This document shows positions 22,145 through 34,702 of a stretch of DNA of 64,000 nt, in pieces. The DNA is taken from positions 295,062 to 359,061 of the forward strand of contig WIDE01000007.1 of assembly GCA_015039315.1 (NCBI GenBank), written 5' to 3'. Within the stretch, counting starts at the first letter, position 1. Each line of letters begins with the position of its first letter. Source of the stretch: Clavulina sp. PMI_390. Taxonomy: Eukaryota; Basidiomycota; Agaricomycetes; Cantharellales; Hydnaceae. The position numbers and the translations under genes are program-made. Under the pieces are notes generated by a model. It did no database searches, was not told the DNA's origin, and saw only the letters and a list, made by a program, of their open reading frames with translations.

Positions 22145-22925
22145 TCAGTCTGGTAAACTCGAGGCTTCCCCTTCAAGTGTCAAGCCTCCTGCATTCTCAG
22201 TCGCGAGGGGCTTTTCCCATCGACCCTCGCTGGTCTCCATATCGCGTCGGCCATGAGCTCCCTACAGAACACTATCAGTCCTCTGTGACGTTAAGTATTA
22301 GAAGAATGGCGCACCGAAAATCAGATTGAAAGCTCCATCTGCAGCGCCGTTTAGCCGTTGTCCCAAACTCTTATGCACTGGTTGATGGTAATCAGGTCCT
22401 CCCCATGCGGTTGGTGGAGGAATGGCATAGGGACGTGTTTTCATCCATTCCAGCTTCGCATCGAGGTCGGTGCCAGCTTCTGCAACCCAGTCGTCATATT
22501 CTTTCTCTCTTTGCTTGAAATATGACGCATCAAAAGTTTCCTGGGCAGCATTTTTCTCAGCATCGGACATCTAATAGCGCATGCGATCAGGGTGAGCCTT
22601 GTCACCAAGCTGGTAATTGTAGCATAGACAGACCAATTTGTCATAGTTGAAGGATTTCCTCGCCTTCTTAATATATTCGGGATCATCGAGCGGATGAACC
22701 CATATCGAATGTGGTGGACGGCGAATTGCGTCGACATAAAACAGTTTTCCAGACTGGTATGATGTCAGATCTGTTCACACCCTTTTGCCCGGCGTGCTAG
22801 ATATGGTCAAGAATCAGGCTCACTTTCTCATCCGTCCGCGTCAACCAGCCCGCAGGGAGCTGTCTGTCAGTCTCGGCCCCATACGGCGGGAGGGGCATTG
22901 AGGGTGCAACGGAGGCGGTATCCAT
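22145..22925 (-). CDS. WW-domain protein, copy A
   Basis: Start ATG 22925 (MDTASVAPSMPLPPYG). The WW domain reads QLPAGWLTRTDEK, then across an intron SGKLFYVDAIRRPP and HSIWVHPLDDPEY, with both tryptophans. A second intron precedes DAEKNAAQETFDASYF and KQREKEYDDWVAEAG, then PPPTAWGGPDYH and FNLIFG. A further exon reading AHGRRDMETSEGRWEKPL and ending LEGEASSLPD (stop 22145) fits best, with an alternative stop at 22298. It is a tandem paralog of copy B about 0.6 kb downstream. This WW type, with YVD-IRRPPHSIWVHP, is typical of mushroom-forming fungi; ligand and role are unknown. Confidence 0.65.
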
Positions 22926-23830
22926 AGCTGAGGATGGCACAAAACTGAGAGATCTGAAGGATAGACCTGGCTTGAGAGGGTTAACTGCTAGAGGTTCACT
23001 TCCTGGGGGCAGAATCCAGGCAGAAGACACGAGAGGATCGCGCTGAGGACGCCCGACGCCATATATAGCTGAAGTAGCCCCAAGAGCACCGCCTTCAAAC
23101 GAACCTCAATGGAGGCGAGCGCTCCCCGCACGTGCGCAATGGATTTTCGCTCGATAGATAACTTTCCATATAACCCGAGTTCATCCGGGCCAGAATTTCC
23201 GAACAACAGTAAACTTGGGGCGAATGGAAAGGAAGCGCTCGAAGAAATCGGGCTCAGATGTTTTGTGACTTTGGTTGAATGAGCCGGGGAAAATGCGACA
23301 AGCCTCTTTATTTAGGAGGAAATTCGATCAAAAAATCATCATAGCGCCCAAGCGGAGTATTGAAGAGAACCTAGGTGATAACTTCAGTAGTCAAGTACAG
23401 AAAACCACAAGCAGATAGCTGAAAACGTTATCAGGTTGCGAGTAAATACAATTCAGTGAACTAATATTGAAAATACCAGGATAGCTTAGATTCGAGAGAG
23501 AGTTAGGGCTCTGGACCTCGAGTAGGAGTCCAGTCAGTGGAGCCTGTTGGGGATTCAGTGTGTTGTGACGACTAACAAGGGAAGATTTGACCACGAGGTG
23601 TACTAAAACAATCACCTGTGTGATGGATGTATACCATTTGTCACCGTGAACTGCGGAATAACTGGACCAGTGAAATGCGGGTATACAAAGTGCTGCCAAG
23701 GCCTTTGTTTGGTTCATTGTTTGGCTCTCACGTTGCCCCTTCACGCAGCGTTGCTCTGGAACTGGATAGCCTACATAATCTTCTGCATCGATACCTCTAG
23801 CGCCCCCGAATATTTTATCTCGTTCTTTTC
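22926..23830. other. Divergent intergenic region
   Basis: About 0.9 kb between WW copy A and the RRM-like gene. It is AT-richer than its flanks, with one unconvincing minus-strand frame (23391-23744). No gene is called. Confidence 0.35.
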
Positions 23831-26100
23831 ATGGCCTTTATTGAGAAAGTAATTGACGTCATCGGGCCGGATGAATCAGTGCCTGACTCAACCCTCCGAG
23901 AGCTGTTCTCTCCAGTCGGCGAAATGTAAGGTTATTAGACACACCTTTGACGAATGTACTAACTTTTATACCGTTTTGTGCTTAGAACCTCAGTCACAAG
24001 GTGGAGCAGCACTGGACAGAAGCACCATGTCTTTCTGCTCTTCAAAACTTCACAGATGGCAAGCAGAGCTCTTAGCGTACCGTTAAAGGGCCCTGGACGT
24101 GACTGGAGGATGTCTCGGCTGAACCCTGACCTCAAGGGTCGTGTAATGGACCTTCTTCCAAAGTACCTACAAGTGAGAGAAAAGGCGGAAGATCTTGCTG
24201 TACCACCGCCGGGTCGTCCTCCTCCTCTTCCACCTGGCCCAGGCAGCTCTTCAAGTGGAGGGATTCGCGCTTTGAATGACTCTTGGCCTCAATCTCTCCC
24301 TCCTAATCCCTCCATGTCTCAAGGTGGTCCTTTGGAAATCCCTTTATGGAGTGGTCATCGTGCTCCTGGCCCCTATGATACGGTTCCATATGGGGAGCCT
24401 CCCCCATGGGATTCAAGCTGGGGGCCTCCCCATAGCTCCGGATACGCCTCTAGTGGACCAAGCCCATACCCTTACGACATCTATGGCCACGAAAATCCTC
24501 CTGGAGCACCTCTGAGAGACCTTTCGTATCCATTGGACAGTATCGGAGGTCAGACATCGTACTCAAGTGGGCCCCCGTCTATATACCGACCTCCGTCTCC
24601 TCCACCTGGACAATATGCGCCATCGTCTGGATACAGACTTCCGTCTCCTCCGCCTGGTCATTATGCTCATACTAGTCCTCATAATGGCTCTTTCCGCTCC
24701 CTGCCTCCCAAACCAAGCTCAGAGACCATTGATGCTCGGGATGGCACCATGCGATATCCTCCTCGAGCTTCGATTCCCCCTGAGACTCGAGAGAGAGATC
24801 CGCGTGATGCTGATCGCTATCCTGCTCGAAAGAACAGTTCTCCAGGCCCTCCTCGAGCTTCAGCCCGGGGCCAGAAAGCTGCATCAAGGCGTGACTCGCG
24901 TCTTGATGACAAATCCAGAGACTGGAATTACCCTCCCAGAGGCGATCGTTCGCGATCGCGTTCTCCAGAAGGCCTGCGATCACCCTCTCGCACATTGCGA
25001 GATTCTAGAGCTCTCCCCAACGGCCGTGACCCCCGTACTAACGACTTCCGGCGACCACGGGACATTCCTCGTGCAATGTCTCCGGGTCAACTCTCTTCTG
25101 CTAGCATGGAGCCAGGAAATTCTAATACTAAAGCTGGTTCCGATGATCCGCTCCCCACTGACTCTCGGGCTGTTTCGTTAGCTCTAGCTGCCAAAGATGC
25201 ACCAATCAACGTGTGGATGAATCTCGTCTCTCGTTACCGGCGTGGTGCCGATCTCGACTCTGCTGATCAGGTATTCCTTCAAACCTCTGATCTAATTCAT
25301 GATGCTAATATTTGTAAAATAGGTCTCGCAAGCAGCCATCGGGTGTAAGTTACACCAAAATAGTTCACTCAATTTACTAAAGTGCTCTATGAAACGTAGA
25401 CTTCTCAAAAAAGATGCCAAACACCCCAGGAATCGCTAAACCGTTCCTTCTAGTCCTAGCTCACACTCACAACGCACGTGCAAGTCAGCAACCCGCCAAT
25501 TCTGCCGAGGCCAAGACATGGCAGGAACGAGCTTCCGAGTTCATTCGTCAGGCATCTACTCTGGGCGGATCTGGAGACAAAACTCCAGATTCTGACGCAT
25601 CTGGAAGTCTTACTTGGCTCCAGAAGCATATGGTCAACGTCACAATTCCCGGGGAAACAAGCTCCGCTGGTCAGGTAACTAACGGGACACTGCAAGCTGG
25701 TGAGGCGAGCACCTCACAACCCTCAGCCGAAGCTCTGGCGCGTCTTGCTGATCTCAAAAGTGAGAATCAGCAAGTGTCAACGGAGCTTCGCGCCGAGAAG
25801 GCTGCTCGCCAGGCGTTAGAGGAGCGCGTAAAGAGTTTGGAGACATCTTTGAAGGCTACCGAGCTCAAGCTGGCTGCAGCTGAGCTCCAGAACCGGACTC
25901 AACCCAATGGAGAAGCAAATGACGGGGAACAGCTGCGTCGTGCAGAGGTCGAGAAGACACGACTACTCTCGATCATCAATGAGGAGCGGCTTTCCAAACG
26001 CAGAGCCGAAGATGCGGTTCAGGAAGAGCGCACAGCTCGTCGCAAGCTCGAGGATAAACTTTGGCAGCTTGGTGGCAGTCTTGATGCTGGTGTTTTGTAA
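23831..26100 (+). CDS. RRM-like, proline/RS-rich protein with C-terminal coiled coil
   Basis: ATG 23831. Exon 1 (MAFIEKVIDVIGPDE) joins over a 60-nt intron (23926-23985) to ITSVTRWSSTGQKHHVF and LLFKTSQMASRAL, which together look like a degenerate RRM of about 60 residues. Next is a long disordered part with PPPGRPPPLPPGPGSS, repeated SPPPGxYAPSSGYRxP blocks, and an RS-type stretch RGDRSRSRSPEGLRSPSR. Two small introns near 25270-25400 add VSQAAIGYFSKKMP. The C-terminus (residues about 570-690) is strongly helical with heptads, for example RLADLKSENQQVSTELRAEK and KRRAEDAVQEERTARRKLED. The architecture suggests an RNA- or transcription-linked nuclear protein, but I cannot name it. Confidence 0.65.
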
Positions 26101-26485
26101 ACTTATCATATGTGCACCTTCACTCATTCAGTTGAGTTGTCAGCATCCACATTCATAGACGAATCCGTTTTGGAGTTTTCCTGTTGCCGTAATACCATCA
26201 AATTAGACCTCATTGCCTTGCCAATTCATCCCCCCGCTCTGTCGTCCAATTGCGTGATATACCCTGAATTATGGGAATTTGCAATGACTCGAGATTCAAC
26301 GGCGGCCGCGCCTGCATCTCAACTCTCCCGGGAGCTGGCCGACATTGCTCCGGCATTTGTAAGGAACATAACGTTATGGAGCTGCATATGTTCTAAGCGA
26401 GAGCTGTGTTGCAGTCCCAGGCACATGGGCATACATTGCGTCATTAAGATCGACGCCGGAGACTGCAAACTGGCTACCTACCACA
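26101..26485. other. Intergenic, upstream of D-amino acid oxidase
   Basis: About 0.38 kb between two plus-strand genes. No supported gene. Confidence 0.4.
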
Positions 26486-27969
26486 ATGGCCAACTTGAAC
26501 TCAGAGCGAGTCACAGTCTTGGGTGCGGGAGGTATGTTCAACATTATTTATTCACATCTCACCCATAATCCAGCCTCGTTGTGACTATTTTTAGTTATTG
26601 GGCTTACCTGTGCATTGGTTCTTGCTGAGGCGGGGTATGTCGTGGATGTCGTCGCTCGCGATCTTCCCGAAGATTCCAACTCGTCCGGGTTCGCCTCCCC
26701 TTGGGCCGGCGCGGACTGGTACTCCTTTGCTCCGGGCCCTGATTCTCCGGAAGCACGATGGGAGACTGTCTCCTTTAAGAAAATATGGGATTTGATTCCT
26801 CAGGGGCTTGCAATGGTGCGCACAGATGAACTGATTCCCTCATTCGCGCAACATCGATAGAAGTTCAACCACACATTTATAGAAATTGGAATCGAAAAAC
26901 TATTTCCTGGATCCCTTGGAAGGTCCACGTTGGATCAAAGATATTGTACCCAATGTGCGTGCCATGAGTCATTTTCATCGTCGACCAGGTGATTTACAGT
27001 TGATGCCTAGTACCGAGTCCTCGATGCATCTGAGCTCCCTGTACCCGAGTTGAAAGCTGGAGATGAGCACGACACTTGGTCTATCAACCCTCCTGAATAT
27101 ATCAAGTGGCTGGGAGCGAAGCTCCGTATCCTCGGTGTTCCCATTGTCAGACAAATGATCAAGAGCATCGACGAGCCCTTCCTCACGTCGTTTAGTGGGG
27201 CTGCGAAGCCAGCGTCAATTGTCATCAATGCCTCTAGTCTCGGGGCGAAGAGCTTAGTGGGCGTGGAAGATCAGGACCTCTTCCCAATCAGAGGACAGAT
27301 CGTATTCGTCTGGGCCCCACACTACACCAAAACAATGTCAGAATATTCAGCTCTTCATTGCGCTTTTCATCGCTCAAACTCTCTCATGAGTACAGAAGCA
27401 CACGACTGAAACCCGATGGGCCTCCTGTTTATGCCATCCCTCGACCGAACGGAGAAGTGGCCCTTGGTGAGAGTATTCTTTCTGTAATATGGAGGCGCCG
27501 TTCATAATGCGCCGGATTATTCAAGGCGGCACTTTCTTGCCGAATGACTGGAACCTTGCCGTAGATCCAAAGACAACTGAGGAGATCGTCAAGAACTGCC
27601 TCTATGTGGATCCGTCGATCTCGCACGATGGCTCGGGCCCTGAGAATCTCCCTATCACCAACATTACTGTTGGATTGCGGCCTGCTCGAAAGGGAGGCCC
27701 TCGAGTCGAGCGCGAAGAAATCACAGTTCCTCTCCAGCCCCGAGCCTTCAAACCTCGTCCATCAGCAGTGCACGCGGGCCTACAACCACGACAGGTTGAT
27801 GTCATCCACGCATATGGCTTTGGCCCTGCTGGATTCCAGGTAAAAAGCGAATATCGATTATAGCATGCGATGAAGTCACTGATAGTTGGTAATACAGATG
27901 AGTTGGGGTGTAGCCGAAGATGTCTTAGGCCTTGTGAAGGAGACGATAGAGCGTCGAAAGCAGGCCTGA
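26486..27969 (+). CDS. DAO1: D-amino acid oxidase (FAD-dependent)
   Basis: DAAO oxidises D-amino acids to imino acids with release of H2O2. ATG 26486 gives MANLNSERVTVLGAG, and over an intron VIGLTCALVLAEAGYVV, completing the Rossmann GxGxxG. Further exons give YFLDPLEGPRWIKDIVPN, INPPEYIKWLGAKL, LFPIRGQIVFVWAP, RPNGEVALGGTFLPNDW, VGLRPARKGGPRVE and VIHAYGFGPAGFQ, which joins to MSWGVAEDV. These are the substrate-Arg region and the C-terminal FAD signature of the family, with a Pro in place of a small residue in the latter. The intron before KLESKNYFLD ends at the second possible acceptor (CATTTATAG); using the first shifts the frame. The protein ends in KETIERRKQA, without the peroxisomal SKL-type tripeptide common in fungal DAAOs. 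Confidence 0.88.
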
Positions 27970-28035
27970 GGGGTATCGAATTAAGCCTCATGGTTGGGCT
28001 TGACTATATAACATGTACTAGTATATTTGACGAGG

Positions 28036-29580
28036 TTAAGGTCCTTTCGCGAATAGGTGGGGCTCATCCGCTCCTCGAAGGGACTCTAGCGGCCATTTGG
28101 GTCGGAGGTCAATGTTGTATGAATCAGTGTCTCCTTTCAAGAAGCGGTCCATGCTGGCCCAAGCAATCATGACTGCGTTATCTGGCTCGCAATATATCAG
28201 TTGGATCAGCGTAATGCCGCGTCAATTGTCATACCTGTGCAGAGTGAAATGGGAGGATATTCAACTCGGATAGAGTTTTTGGATAAGAACGCTTCCAGCC
28301 TGGAATACAATTGCATATGAGGTGGAGGCGACAAAGAGCGGTGGGATACGACCAACCTGTTGCGAAGGAACTTATTGCTGGCCACACCACCGCTTGCCAC
28401 CAGAGTCGAGACTTGCACGCCATGCTGCTGGCACATACGAAGCGCCAACGCAATCTTTTTCTCGAGCTGCAGCACTGCGGCCTCCTGGAACGCATATGCT
28501 ATCGCGGCCTTGGCTCCCGGGTCTGTCTCAATTGAGCCTGCGCTCGCGATGTGACGTTGCACGGCCGAAACTAGCCCGCCATATGAGAATGACAGCATCC
28601 CTGGAGTAGGAGTAGGGAAAGTGGGTCTAGATTGTATTGAGTGTTGGTCATACGTGCTGGCTACCAGCTCAAGCATAGGGCCAGCGCCAATCGGAGCGGA
28701 ATTCTCATCCACGCTCCACGAGAGGTTTAGTTCTCGAGAGATCTTGTCGAACGCTTGACTGTGGATAGTCAGTATTCATATGGTATAAGAGATAGTATTA
28801 CTCGTACCCAATGCTGATGTCCCCAGTCGTGGCGAGCATGTGGAAAGATGTAGGGGAGAGGGCGAGCAATAGCATCGTATGCCCCCCACTCACAAGTAGT
28901 GTGAGGAACGGGAACTGAGGTGGTTCTTTCGCAGTGAGCATGGCAGTAAGGGCATGAGCTTGCTAAGATAGAAGGGCTGCCATTAAGTCCTAGTCAGACT
29001 GATACGGCAAGAAAAGAGAGCTCACCATGTGATGCACGCCAACGAGGGGTTTCCTTAAGACAGAGGCGATGTTCTTGGCGGCATCTGCTCCTACAGCTAG
29101 ACAGCTTCTCATTCCTGGTCCTCGAGTGAATGCAATCCCATCAATGTCATCCATCTCGAGCGAAGCCTCATCCAGAGCTCGCCTAACAGCGGTGGGCTAT
29201 GTATTTATCAACGAATGATAAGCTGGAAAGGAATTGATAAATGAGGTTCAACACACACTCACCATATTTTTCTGATGACTCTTCACTGCTACAAGAGGAT
29301 GAATGCCACCCCACTCTTCCTGCCTAGAGAATGTGAAGGTGAGACGACTGAAGCTAATGCTAGAGTACGAGAACGCGTCTCACTCATTATGCTGCCCTAT
29401 CACGACATTCGATAGTATACGTTTATCAGAGGTGACTACAGCTGCACAAGTGTCGTCAGCAGAGCTCTCAAAAGCCAGAACCGTGAAGTGCCGCCGTTGA
29501 GGAAGCAGATTTCTGGAAGAATTAAGGCTAATGAGGCGTGCCGCCTTCAGATACATGCGGCAGGATCTCGCATTTTGCAT
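28036..29580 (-). CDS. QRI7: Mitochondrial tRNA t6A threonylcarbamoyltransferase (Qri7/OSGEPL1)
   Basis: Kae1/TsaD-family enzyme that transfers threonylcarbamoyl to A37 of ANN-decoding tRNAs in mitochondria. ATG 29580 begins MQNARSCRMYLKAARLI, an Arg-rich amphipathic presequence, and runs into FTVLAFESSADDTCAAVV. Motifs in order: EEWGGIHPLVAVKSHQKN, AFTRGPGMRSCLAVG, the metal-binding HHMQAH in LVGVHHMQAHALTAML, FPFLTLLVSGGHTMLLL, TGDISIG then QAFDKISRELN, VSTLVASGGVASNKFLR, and DNAVMIAWASMDRF. The last intron must use the acceptor GAGCCAG to keep DNAVMIAW in frame. Stop TAA at 28036-28038. It converges on the DAAO gene with 66 bp between stops. The downstream ATG in the presequence (29556) is an alternative start. 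Confidence 0.9.
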
Positions 29581-30321
29581 GAGCTTTCTTATGAGCGGAG
29601 AGAGAGAAAAAGTCGAGGAGTCGACGCGTTTGCGGCGTTCAATGGGTGGCACAAGTCAACATCAGTCAACTTCGCCGCTCACGACTTCCTCCAATCGTTT
29701 CCATTCATTCGATCACACTGGACACCCACATCAATTGATCAAAAAAGCGTTCGTGCTGATACTATTATGCAGTTTACTCGCAATGCTAGTGTCCGTGGTT
29801 TGGCAGGTATGGGCAAATTAGATACAATGTGTCCCGTCAAACGAAAACTGCAGGCCCACAAAAAAGTGATACTACTAGACTTCGACCATGGAAATTAAGC
29901 GAGGAAGAGGAGTCTCCAATAGAAAAAAGAAAATTGGAGACCACAATAATGGGTGCAAAGAAGAAACGTTAGTATTGGTGGTGGTCGAGGTTACGAATAA
30001 AAGATGTGAGGATATATCGTGTAACGTGGAAATCTGGAGGGAGCGAGGGTGAGGTAGTGGAGGGTCAGGCGGAGTCGGAAGGAAGGAAGGATGCAGATGG
30101 CGTCTAGCGGGGGAGGGAGATATATGGGAGGAGAGAATATCGTTCAAAAAAAGACTGTCCATCGCGAACCCAAAGGGAGGGAAACAAATGAGGGATAATT
30201 GATTGTAAAAGTAGACAATGCAGGGACGGAGAGAGGGAGGATGGAATGGCGAGAGCTTCGAAAGCGGGCAGGCGAGAGAAGGCGAGGCGGAGAGGGAAAG
30301 GATATGTCGCTGAGAAAAGGC
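29581..30321. other. Intergenic between QRI7 and chitin synthase
   Basis: About 0.74 kb, purine-rich on the plus strand with GGAAGGAAGGAAGGA near 30078. It holds the QRI7 promoter and the chitin synthase 3' UTR. No gene is supported. Confidence 0.4.
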
Positions 30322-33300
30322 TCATATCTTGTTCCCTCTTGATGGCCCGCCCTTCCCGCCTCCTCCCAACGGCCCCATCGGGCCCCAATCCTGTTGGCCC
30401 CCACCCCCATTACTCCGCTTTCGAACGTGCCCACGGCCATCATCCGTAGCGGTACTCACACCATACGGAGTATGCATGAGCGGTGGCGGCATAGCAAAGT
30501 TGCTTCCGCCCCCACCACCAGGTGGAGGCCGTTCGCGCATTCGAGGGGTCATAGGTTCTCGTCCAGGAGGAGTATTGGGTGAGAGGGGGCCGAACGCGTC
30601 GAACTGCTGTTGCTGTCGACCTCTGCCGCCACCGCCACCACCATCGGCAAGCTGATACCGACCAACAGGGACAGGAGATCCACCGCCATCGTGCGGTTCG
30701 AAGCCTTGGTCGAGCATGGCTTCAAGCTCATCTATCCCCACCGTATGCGCGTTCTGCAGGATCTCGTCCTGCGGACGTAACAGCGTGGCAGGAGGAGGCG
30801 GGAACGAAGGGTTATTCTCATTATACCCACCGATCTGCGCGCCCCATTTGTCCTCGTCCACACTAGAAACAACTGATGCCGTTTCACTGCCCATGCCATC
30901 GAAGAACTGGCTCTGTGTCGGATCATGATCGGCGCGCAAGAAGCCTTCGCCCTCGTGGTAACCGCCGGGGAAGTGTCGGGCAAGCTCGTTGCGTCGCTTC
31001 TCCTCGCGGCGAAGCTTTTTCAGCCGAGATCGCTCCCAATCCTCCCATCGTCTCAAGGGAATGTGTGATAAAGCATTGGTTGTCGCGTCACCACCGTGGC
31101 CGAGATCTTTCCCTTCACCTTCGACTTTACTGTGAAACAAAAAGAAGAAAACGATGAGTTACACAAGGCGAGGAGCAACATGATGAAATAACATACCGGG
31201 TCTCTCCCCATGAGAAATCATCGAAATGCCAGAAAGAATACACTGGGAGGACAAAATTCCAAATGGGCAGTGCGAGGAGATAGACAAACATCCATGCGAT
31301 GTATACCACCTTGCGAGTGGTGACAAGGATAAGAATACCGGGTAGACCGAGGACAGCAATGAGGAGGAGCAGAGGGATAGCCTTCTCAAAGTTATCAGGA
31401 GGGGTGAGAGCCATGTTGACGATCAGCGAGTAGGTGAGGACAATGGCGACAGGGAGCACGACTGTGCCAAGTAGATCCATACCGACGACGAACTGCATAC
31501 TGAAGCAGAACGTACCGCAGAGATTGCGTACCTGGACCAGCTCCATGAGGTTGTGGATAGTGGAGTTGATCCATCGACGACGCTGAGAAAGCAAGACAGA
31601 GAACGTATCGGGAGCAACAGTTCTACACCGCGCTTGAGGGATGAACATCATCTTTCGATTAGGGAACGTGCGGAGGAGGATAGTGGTGAGGAAACGATCT
31701 TCTCCGAGAAGGAGCAGGTTCTTCTGATGGAGAGTGTGGACTTCACTCTGACTGTACTCGCGAACGATGTCGGGGTGCACGATGAGCGGTACCCAATCTT
31801 CGTCACCTGTCTTCCGCCCCTTCAAACGGTACATGGAGAAACAACCTGGTAAACAGGTCACACCACCAAACACGGACTCGAAGGCTTTGGCCAAGTGATG
31901 GGAGATGAAGTACTCGTAGACCTGAATCGCAGTGACCCATGACTGGCGTTTGTTCGCTATTCGCGTCTCGCCACAGACGCCCATGATCAGGCTATCATGG
32001 TGCAATGAATTGACGAGATGCGTTAGCGAGTCAGGCATCACTTTCGTGTCGGCGTCCACCTAATGCACGGAGAAATCGAAAGAGAAAATCAATCAGTAAA
32101 AAAAAACTCTTGGCGAGAAGCAGCACAATCAGCTCACCATGAGACAAGCCTCGAAATAGTCCGGTGTAACGCCCATCAGGGACTGTATCTTGCGGAATAG
32201 GTCGAAATCCAGCGGGGTCATGCGGTCGTTGTAAGTCACCCGGGAGAAGAAGTTCATCAGGATAAGTTGTCCATCGCGCTTGCCACGATTCCCAGGCTTC
32301 TTGTCCTTGAGCGCCTCGGCGTCGGTACCACACTTGACGATGATGACCGTTGGGGTTCTGCGGCCCGTCTTGCCTGTAGTGAGGGGGGAAGAGAGAGCAC
32401 AGCATGTGCGGTGAGTACGTATGTCCGACCAAGAGTATGGAAACAGGTGCGCATCAGGCACGCGCTGATTCAGTTGACTCAAAATCAAGGAAAAGTCCAC
32501 ATACAGTAGTGACCGGCGTATACCATCGCGCGGTTCTCTTTCTTCGCACCCGATCCAATAGCGATATAGCTCATGGGTTGCGGGGTCCCGAAACGAGGAT
32601 CTGCCTCGAGTAGGTTAACGCAGATGTCTGGTGTACTCATCTTTTCGCCCGCGCCGGTAACCATGCCATCAGCAACGATGAACAAGAGCTTTCGCTCGTC
32701 CGAATACGTCGTATTCGATATCGAGTCGAGCGTCGTGCGGAGCGATTCCTCGCCTTCGGAATAGCAAGTGACGAGGCAGACCGTGAAGAGCTCGGCGCCG
32801 ATTTGGGCCATGGAGATCATTGGCTGGGCGAGTTGATTTGATGAGCCATTGGAGACGAGGGTGGTGCTGGATTGCGAGGGGCTAATTTTGGATAATTTTC
32901 CCTTGGGGCCACCCTTTCCTGCGGCACCTTTGTTCGCCCAGGGTGCTGTATTGTTCGGATTGTTTACATGAGTGTTCGCGCCCTCTGGCAACACTGATGG
33001 GCTGACGACTGATCGGCTAAGGTTCTTTGGCGTTTGAATCAGCCGCGGGGAGATGAACCAGTAGAAGATAACGGCCATGATCCATCGAACCATGACGAGA
33101 CCCAGGATGACGATGAGGCCTGCATACAAAATCAAATTGGAAATGAAGCATCCAGGGGTGACCTTGTCAATGCTGCCCACGCCATATCGTTCGCGCAGGC
33201 ATCCGACCGCAGAACGGAGCTGCGGTTGAGTGAAGAAAAGACGCGACGCGTCCTTGCCGGATTTGGTTTGAGTGCCCGTCAGGAGATTTCGAATAGCCTG

Positions 33301-34164
33301 GTCGACAGGATCATTCGATACGGCCGTAGGGTGGGCGGTCATGTAGGGGGTCATGTCGAGAACGAGACCATCAATGACGAATTGGTTGGACCTGTTCGCC
33401 ACTTGGAACCAGTCGTAGCCGATTTTCAGTGAGGTATTAAGGAGGTGGGCAGAGCTGAATGTGGCGGCGGAAATGGGGCCCAAGGGACAGGATGAATTGC
33501 CGTTGGGACAAGGGGAATCGGTAGCAGCCTTGAAGGAAAGGCCATTGCATGAGGGGAAGTCTGCAGAGGTACGGGTGAAGTAGTTTGTAATGTCAGTGCC
33601 AGACTCTTGGCCGGCGATGGCATAAAAGTCGACTCCGTTAATCGGTGTGGACTGGGTGATGTTGACGGCCGAGCCTTTAACGCCTACGAATCCTGGTTCT
33701 GAACCCAGCTGGACGAAATTTGCAGTGTTTTGCTGGGAGCTGTCCGGACAGAGAACTCTGTCAAGCCCGACGGTCAGAAAACCAACGCCGCCACCGAGCA
33801 CTAATGCTATAAAGCACAGGGCGACTTTTTCTCGCCATGCTTGTCGGACCCCAGACGTCTTCATGCCTGCTGCCGATAATATTGCAGGCGGAGCCCAAAA
33901 GGTGATGACATAGCTGAAGAAAGTCCAGCCATCGAAGAACGATTCTGGAGGTGCCTGGGTCTGGCCAGGGGCGAGCGGAGCGGGAGGGTTGATGAGCGGA
34001 GCAGCGGGGACGCTGCGTTCTGGGCGAGTGAGTGTTTTGCCCCGACGAAGACTGGCGTCGTTCGTCCTCGTCGGGGCTCTATTCGGTGGTGCGCGCGTGG
34101 TTGGCAACGGGACTGACGAATCTGCAAATTCTGGTCGTGTATACACGGGGTGAGCGCCTGGCAT
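30322..34164 (-). CDS. Chitin synthase, class IV-like
   Basis: Processive GT2 enzyme that polymerises UDP-GlcNAc into chitin at the plasma membrane. ATG 34164 ([13 protein letters not shown]; further upstream only GTG). The cytosolic N-terminus of about 80 residues is followed by membrane segments near [32 protein letters not shown] and [16 protein letters not shown], then the catalytic domain: [36 protein letters not shown], the DxD site [37 protein letters not shown] and the QRRRW box in [16 protein letters not shown] cluster of C-terminal membrane helices ends at [10 protein letters not shown]. Introns lie near 32380-32500, 32060-32140 and 31140-31195. A tail of about 270 residues rich in Gly, Gln and Pro follows. 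There is no myosin motor domain, which excludes classes V and VII; class IV (Chs3/ChsD-like) is the best fit. Confidence 0.88.
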
Positions 34165-34702
34165 CACTATGTGCTACACTACACGGGACTACAGGCGCCA
34201 GGAGGAGGGGTTGGTGGGGTAATAGGGACCGGGGCCAGTGCAGGCTGCCTTTGCTTTCGTTGTCGTTCGTGTCAGCAGCACGCAAAGAAATTATGCGGAA
34301 ATTTGGGGAAAGGAGCGAGCCAGGGAACGTGACGGTAGAAGCGCCGTGAAGAGCCGGGGCCAAGGCGACGGCCAGCGAGAGAGAGAGAGGAGGAGGTCGG
34401 ACGGGGCGTGAATACCAAGTCGAAAAGGGAGCGTCTCACACAGCGTCGACCGGAGAAGTGTGTTGTGGGTTGTTTGGCTCTCGTTCACAATTGAGAAAAT
34501 TAGAAAATGAATTTCGCGCTTGACCAATCTGACTAAGCGCCTGCCTTCCCAATTAGGCAATTCGCCCCACTTGGCTCTTTCCCTAGTAACACGTTTGGGC
34601 CGTCGGTGTCACAGCTTTTCGAGGGCCCAAAGTGTTAAAACGTTTCCCCGCAACCACGGAAAGGTCCTCATCGCCTGTTGCCTGTTCCTACTTCTCGCCT
34701 CG
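34165..34702. other. Shared divergent promoter region (chitin synthase / phosphatase)
   Basis: 538 bp between two divergent starts. An AG-rich stretch lies at 34376-34396. The open frame from 34520 joins the phosphatase exon only through a TTG codon and is treated as 5' UTR. Confidence 0.4.

Noticed and set aside
23391..23744. 117-codon minus-strand frame upstream of the WW genes
   Set aside because: AT-rich, hydrophobic by composition, with no start context or known motif, in what looks like a promoter region.
34520..34702. Upstream extension of the phosphatase first exon
   Set aside because: In frame but starting with TTG; the first ATG is at 34703 and the upstream text is not protein-like.
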